A stretch of DNA of 64,000 bases, taken from NCBI RefSeq assembly GCF_024323335.1, contig NC_066579.1, positions 5,037,001 to 5,101,000 on the forward strand, read 5' to 3'. This DNA comes from Lathyrus oleraceus. Lineage: Eukaryota; Streptophyta; Magnoliopsida; Fabales; Fabaceae. The notes below the pieces were generated by a model. That model made no database searches and was not told the origin of the DNA. It saw only the letters and a program-made list of their open reading frames with translations. This document shows positions 57,787 through 64,000 of the stretch, piece after piece. The position numbers and the translations under genes are program-made. Every line of letters begins with the position of its first letter. Within the stretch, counting starts at the first letter, position 1.

Positions 57787-59007
57787 TATTTTTAATATAG
57801 GGACAAATTAATAAATAAAAAATAGAATTAAGATTTGCGTCTAGAGTTGCTATATAGATGACATGTGGTTAGGGTTGTCATCATGGCAACCTTGAATTTA
57901 TATTAAGGAGATTATAAGTAATTAACTTGAACAATAGTCGAAACTTAGACTAATAAATCCATAAACTAAGAGCTTAAAAAAATCTAACTTAATAATTAGA
58001 ATGATTATTGTTTACACTCAAAACGATATGTGTTTGATTTTGAATTCCTCATATAGTTTGCCTTTGTAAAATCTTTGTTTATCAAGAAAAGAAGGGGACA
58101 AATAATGAAACAAGTCGTACATTGAAAACTAGATAACTCTTTTCCATATTCCTTACAAAAAGATTTATGAAAGAGAAACTTAAAAGGTCGTTGAACAAGT
58201 CAACATCAAAATTGAAACCAATAATGTAACCAACAAATAACCAGTAGATGAGTTCTAACGTGCTCTAATTATTGAGATGGTGTACCATGCATAAAAAAGA
58301 TTCTCATTTTCCGTAATTCTCTCATGCACTTTTCTATATATATCTATAATTGTAAACCATTATATTCTTAAAAGTGTGCTAGATGCAGTAAAAATATAAT
58401 TAATGGTAAAGCTTCAAAGATACTAGTTATGACAAGAAGACTATTTTCCTTTTAGTGCTAGAAATAGGAGAAAAAAGGGTTATATAATAAAGTCCAACAT
58501 AGTGATGTTACATTAATAAGGAATCTATGTATCTTAACTAATTTGTGGGCATGATGCTTATCTAGCTAAATTAATTTGAAGTCCACAATATATTTGATTC
58601 TCTGGTGCAAATACAATGTATTCACGTTAAAGTGATGGAGATTGAAGATCATGATTAAGGTTAGCCGTGCATGGTTTTGCATTAATTTACTTGGAATTCA
58701 ATCTCCATCAAGCTTGTGAGTAGTACAAATCATGATTAAATGAGAATAAGTGATATGGTGTCATACCGCTGTATTAGATAGATATTATGTTTAGATAGGA
58801 AAATAAAATATTAGTTCGTTTATTGCTTTCTAATTGAGGATAAAATGTCTTCAATAAGTAGAGGATGTAGCACTTCATTGTTCATAATTTCACGGTAGCT
58901 TGGATATATAGTTAAAAGTACATTACATGTTTCTAATTATCGCGTTATGAGAGGTCCGAAAACCATCACATTGCACATTCAATATTTGTTTTAAATGACT
59001 TTGACAT
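56501..59007. other. AT-rich region without gene; (ATT)n at about 57640-57790
   Basis: No coding sequence supported on either strand. An (ATT)n microsatellite of about 150 bases with small interruptions lies in it, and the 60-codon frame across it (Leu/Tyr runs) is an artefact. The rest may be decayed transposon sequence. Confidence 0.6.
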
Positions 59008-59870
59008 CACTACAACAAAAAAACACATTTAACCTCAGACATGAAGGGAATTTAACATCGGTTATAGAGACGAGTTAACGAAGGGCATCATTAAAATTTG
59101 TCACATTACCACTCGATTTTGAAATAACCGAGGGGTAAAGTATTCTTCACATGGATTCGATCATCAACTTCTGCATTTTTATTATTTTCAGAACTGGATG
59201 GTGCACCCCACATTTCCTCTCAGTTATTTGAGAAACTGAGATAATAGAGAATAATTATTACCTCGATTTGTAATAATAACTGAGGGGAAACATTGTTATT
59301 TTTTTATGTATTTTGGTTTGAACCTGTATTAAAAAATCATAATTTGGTCATTTCTATAACATAAACATTGTATATTTTTACCAATTTTTTAAAGAGACGC
59401 ATTGTACCTAAAACATTCATTGTTTACACCATTTAAAAAGGGAAAATGGCACATGTACACCATATAACTTTACAACAAATTAAAACTAAAACATATGATT
59501 AACCAACAAAAGAAATAACCAAAATGTAAAATATTGTAGGTCGTCCAAAAGTTCTCTTCTGTGATTTGTCACTGATCGTAAAATACCTATAATTTGAACC
59601 ACATTTGAAACCAATTAAGATCATCAATAATAACAATATTAAATTTTTAGTAAAAAGAGTATAAAAAGATAAATGAGTAAATATATATTACTAAGTGATA
59701 TAAAATATTTAATTACTAGTTTTCCCATATGCCCTCTTAATGATCATGACGGATAGCATGCACATCATCATCATAATCATTTTCTTCAGGTGAGAGTTGT
59801 TCCCCGGTTGTTTTGGACCCGAAATCATCATTTATAGCATCTTATATTTGTTCTTCATGCACAACCAAGG
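59008..59870 (+). mobile_element. Truncated CACTA-like terminus
   Basis: Starts CACTACAACAAAAAAACAC, the usual plant CACTA end, followed by repeated phrases related to ATAACCGAGGGGTAAAG and AACTGAGGGGAAAC in both orientations (subterminal repeats). No matching right end (GTAGTG) was found before the LTR at 60143. The right limit is arbitrary. A different family from the 44067 element. Confidence 0.5.
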
Positions 59871-60142
59871 AGATAAGTTATAAATTATGAAAAAAATATG
59901 TTATGAAGTATGGTTAGTACTCAAATTACCAAACAGGTTCATTCCATGGGTGACAAGTCCAAGCCTAAGGTTCCTTGGCCAAGGGGAAAATCTGGAAACA
60001 ATGAATCAATTTTTTTCCATTGCAATTATTCAACTAGATGAAAAAAAATTCCATCACATAATATTTCATCTGCATGTCATCAAGTATTCTTTGCGTCATT
60101 TACATTAGCAAAGAATCACTTGAACCTTTGAATTATCGGTAG
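59871..60142. other. Unclassified segment before the last LTR
   Basis: Holds a 73-codon frame (59887-60108) without recognisable motif. Its last five bases, GGTAG (60138-60142), would be the target duplication of the LTR element that follows, but the other copy lies outside the window. Confidence 0.4.
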
Positions 60143-63100
60143 TGTAGCGGGGTTTTCGTTATCTTTAGGTTTATTGACTAAACCAAAAGTCAACATACAA
60201 TTCGAGTCGCCACCACACTTTTATTTATCCAAAGGAAATAGTAAAAAGCGATCAAAAGCCAAGTAAGAAGTTTTTCAAATCAAAAACTAATAAAAATGTC
60301 AGAGATCTAGGTAAGGGGGTTGGTTATGAAATGAGAAAGTTTTACGCACCCAAAACATCCTTAGTACTCTAAGGGAACCCTTTTTGCAAATATGTGTTGT
60401 AGGTTGCTATTTGTGAAAAGATTTGTGCAAAAGATTGGAGGGATGAGAAGAGAATAGATTATATTTACAAATTTTATTGTTTGAATGGATGAACCCATTG
60501 CCTACATACCATCACAAAGGAGGATCAAAACCTCGTAGTTCGTGGTAAAAATTTCAAAGATTGGTGAATTTATTTTAATCAAAAGCCTTAAGGTCTTTTG
60601 TTATCAAAGGGAGAAAACTCAACCTAAACCAACAATCCACCATGCGAGGAAGGCTTCAACATGCTAGTGAGGGGTTGACCATTATATAAGCATGGAAGGC
60701 TTATAATCCAACACTAAGGATGATGTGAGATTTACATCAACCACTATGATAACTCAAACCTATGACTAATGTTTTTGAAAAGAGTTTAACAAGTGGCCAT
60801 TGGAACCACAAAACAACTTGAAATGGGTTATATTTACAAGTTGAATTTATTTACAAAATGAGGTCAAAGTTGGATTAAAGTTTATTTACAATGAGTATTT
60901 ATAAAAATGGTTTTGAAAAGTCAAAGGCCTAAGGCCTAGGTTTCTAATTTGAAATAAAATCAAAGTTTTAAAAAATGATTTTTGGCTTGGTTAGAGGGGG
61001 GAGAGGAGAGAAGGGTTATTCCTAAAGCATACAAAGATAATAGGGGAGAGATAACCCTTGGAGTTCCTTTTCTTGGAGTCATAGAGATGACTCAAGATGC
61101 TCATTTCCTTTGGATTTAGCACACAAAGCAAGCAATCAATAATTTGAATTCAAGCTCCTAGGATCTCCATTTGGCTTGGCTCTTAACTTGGCTACTCATG
61201 GCAATGGTCCTCTTTTCCCAATCCTAAGATGAGATTCCTATCGCACAAAAGCACACATTAAAAAACTCATAACATAATAAAGTGAATGGACAAAGAATAA
61301 GTTTGAGGAGAAGTCATTTGAGGTCAACTTTGAATTTTAGCATTCTAAAGGCATGAGGCCTAGTTGCTCTTCAACATATTTTGCATTCTAAAGGCATGAG
61401 GCCTAGTTGCTCTTGAACTCCTTTAAGCATGGGTGAATCCTAATTCTAAGTCTTTTCTCCTTTTGTATTTTGGTTCACATCAAAACAAACACAAAACAAA
61501 ACAAAATAACAATATATTTATATACAATAATGGGCTCAAATGAGCAAAAGAAAAATGACTTAAACATAAAATATGTGCTCAAGTGAGCAAAATGAAAATC
61601 AAGATGAATAATAAGCAAGAAATAAATGACATTAAAAATAAATGACAAGAATTTAAAAGCTCAAATTAAACTTAGTAGTTAGTAGAGTTATGTTAGCTTG
61701 TCATAAGACAATGTAGCGCTATGTTAAGCAATCGTAAATGGACTAATATAGTAGCCACACCTATCTGAGGCCGGTCAATAAGAATATAGACAAAGAACAC
61801 AAGTTAGAGGTCATGACTATAAGCCAAGCTCCATAAACTTGCCATGCCAAATAAGAGGGGAAGGGCCTTGTATTGACTTTTGGTTATTTGCTTGACCAAG
61901 AAGTAACCTATCTTTGACACAAAATAACTCACTTGATTATGGATTAAGTTGAGTTTGGTTTGGATCAAAGAAGATTAAACTTCTATTTGTCAAGACCAAC
62001 CTCAAGACTTTAACTCATTGGCCATTAAGGGAAAGAAAAGGATGAACATGAAAGGGAGGAGGGTAAGAAGATAGCAACCAATCCCAATTGATCAAGGGAT
62101 AACTCATCCTTGATCAAATTCATTCATCTCTCTAGGTGATGATCCTTAAGGATTCTCAAACCACAAGATCCAATGAACTTGATCAAAGTTGAATCAATTC
62201 AACCTTGATCAACACCAAACAGAAGAGAAATGAATATAACAAGTCAAGAAGTCAGTAATATTTTTTTGGTAATTTTTCAATTAAAATAAAATACAAATAA
62301 AAAATAAACAAACAAAGTTGAACCTCAAATTTAATTCAAAACAACTTCAATAAGTCAAATTAAATTTTCATAGGTTCAACATAATCAAACAAACTTTGAC
62401 TAATTTCTCACGAATTTTTAAAGCCAGAAAGTAATTAAAATCAATTAAAAACAACCAAAAATAGCATAATATGAATTATAATCTCAAATAATCTCAAATA
62501 ATCTCAAAACAAACAAGAAATCGTTGAGACTATTTTTCATTTACTTATCATGATCCATAGATGCTATGAAAATATTTTTGTATTTTTCTAAAGTCAGAAA
62601 GCATTTTAAAATGAATTAAAATCATTAAAAACCAAATAATTCATGAAATATATCAAATGAGGTCACAAAAATAATTAAAAATCACAAGATGAAACTAGAT
62701 TTTTCAAGAAAAATTTCAAAGTTGGTCTCATATTTTTCTGACCTCATATGAATTTTTTATGAATTATTGAAAATAGAATGAATTAAAATAAAATAAAGAG
62801 AAAATGAAATAAAGCGAAAAAAAGCTGAGCCGCCGGATCCGTCTCATTAAATGACGTGGTGTGTTACACGGCCTGGATCTGAGGGTGCATGATGTACTCA
62901 AGTCAGTAGTGAAACATAATGAATTAAAAAAGTAATTAGAATGGATGCAAAAGATTAGATCGTGAGGGAGAGATCCAATGGCTGTGATCAGTACACGTGG
63001 TGATGGTGGTGGAAACCACCACCTTCTCCGATCAACCAAGCAGAATCCGGCCAGAAATTGCAGGAAAACGAATCTCATCAAAAATGAAAAACAAGGGCAT

Positions 63101-64000
63101 GGAAATGAAGCTTACGTGATGTAGATCATAACTATACCATTAGGTTCCTCTCATTCTTCCTATATTAAGAGAAAAATGAAGGAGAAAATCATGGTGTCCA
63201 CATGGATTGATTTTGAAATGGAAAATTAAATGCACCAAAAGCTTGCCTCAAGTATAAGGACTTCAGGGAACCACGAAAACACAAGAATACTACATTGAAT
63301 CGTGAGTTTCAGATCCAAATAGTTTGAGCTTATACCTTCAAAAATGGTGAGTTTCTGACCACGAATCCTTCAAGCTTTTTTCTCCTTTTTGATCTCTGAA
63401 TATAGGGAAGATGATTGGCTAAGGAATCTAGCTTTGAAACTCAACTAATGTTGCTGAATTTCAAGCTCGAAAATATTGAAAAAATGGTGAGTGATTCCTT
63501 TGGTGAGGGTTGTGGTTTCAATTCAGCAGCATGTGGGATCTCCCAAGGGTTCTGAATGAAGGAGAGGAAGCCCTTATTTATAGGTAAATTCATCTGATCA
63601 TCACACTTTGCTCATGTGCATGGGAATTGCAATTTTGAATGCATGGGCCTTTGTGGTCATGTGAGAGGCCCATGAATGGTTGAAGGGACTTGATGAGCTC
63701 ATATGGAAAGCATGTGGTCGTGCACATGGAATGAAAAAGGCTTGCATCTCAAGTTTTAACATAAAATGTCAAAAATACACATAAATGAAGAAAATTTTGA
63801 ATCTCTCAAATGGTATATCCAAATGACTATTGTGAGTAATGGTTGGAAAGCTCTTGAAATAAGGGATAAAAGTCATTTTGGGGGAAAAACCATTTGACAT
63901 GTGAAAATATATCAACACTGGCTTGAAAAGTTCAAGTGTAAAACATGTTCAAATCATTTTGAAAAAGTCAACCAACAGTAAGCTTGGTCGAACCCCTCTG
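60143..64000 (-). repeat. Ogre-type LTR, minus strand, running off the window
   Basis: Starts TGTAGCGGGGTTTTCG and tracks the solo LTR at 34448-39348 along its whole length with many differences (about the first 3.86 kb of 4.9 kb). It contains the PBS-like TGGCGACTC (60204-60212, minus) and TATAAATA (63575-63582, minus). The 5' part, and whether an internal region exists, lie beyond the window. Confidence 0.88.
63575..63582 (-). promoter_or_regulatory. TATA box of the last Ogre-type LTR
   Basis: TATAAATA on the minus strand, at the place matching 37823-37830 in the related solo LTR. Confidence 0.6.

Noticed and set aside
57629..57811. 60-codon Leu/Tyr-rich frame
   Set aside because: Translation of the (ATT)n microsatellite.
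62764..63081. 105-codon minus-strand frame
   Set aside because: Inside an LTR, no motif, and not kept open in the related LTR at 34448-39348.

Overview
The window is repeat-rich plant nuclear DNA, most probably from a legume of the pea/vetch group. This rests on Ogre/Tat-type Ty3-gypsy elements with LTRs of about 5 kb, a SIRE/Maximus-type copia tail with an envelope-like reading frame, and a CACTA transposon whose ends carry the AGCGCTGTCTAAGG repeat. I found no ordinary host gene and no rRNA or tRNA gene. Everything recognisable is a transposable element, a fragment of one, or simple repeat.

Left part (1-18742): two nearly identical non-autonomous Ogre-like units lie head to tail and share one LTR. 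Unit A starts inside gag at base 1. The shared LTR is 4886-9769, followed by a primer-binding site, a leader and the intact gag of unit B (10910-12439). In both units most of pol (protease, RT, RNase H, most of integrase) is gone and an A-rich patch sits in its place. Only an RT-leader remnant and an integrase tail remain. The 3' region carries three stem-loops, nine hairpin repeats and a 56-bp tandem array (13 units in A, 14 in B). The LTR after unit B is cut off at about 18742.

Middle (18821-32484): a palindromic composite of two Ty1-copia 3' ends (18821-22724) joins the truncated LTR to the 3' part of a second, diverged Ogre-like element (integrase tail, stem-loops, repeats, LTR 27758-32484). 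That element is itself interrupted by a copia solo LTR (24245-25604, target duplication GTTGT).

32485-41471: the 3' end of a SIRE/Maximus-like copia. Its env-like frame is decayed and split by a 4.9-kb Ogre-type solo LTR on the minus strand (34448-39348, target duplication GCTAC), and its 3' LTR is 40246-41471.

41472-60142: AT-rich DNA with microsatellites and an old copia element whose integrase is interrupted by a complete 9.6-kb CACTA transposon (44067-53676, target duplication AAT). In that transposon the TNP2 transposase is broken, but a 12-exon second gene ending in an Ulp1-type cysteine protease domain still reads through. A second CACTA-like terminus lies at 59008.

60143-64000: another minus-strand Ogre-type LTR runs off the end of the window.

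The most interesting signals are (i) a three-hairpin RNA-like module after the pol stop, with compensatory base changes between two diverged element families, (ii) the large copia palindrome, which could be transcribed into long hairpin RNA, and (iii) the intact protease-bearing gene in a CACTA element with a dead transposase. All family names come from recognition of motifs; no database search was run.
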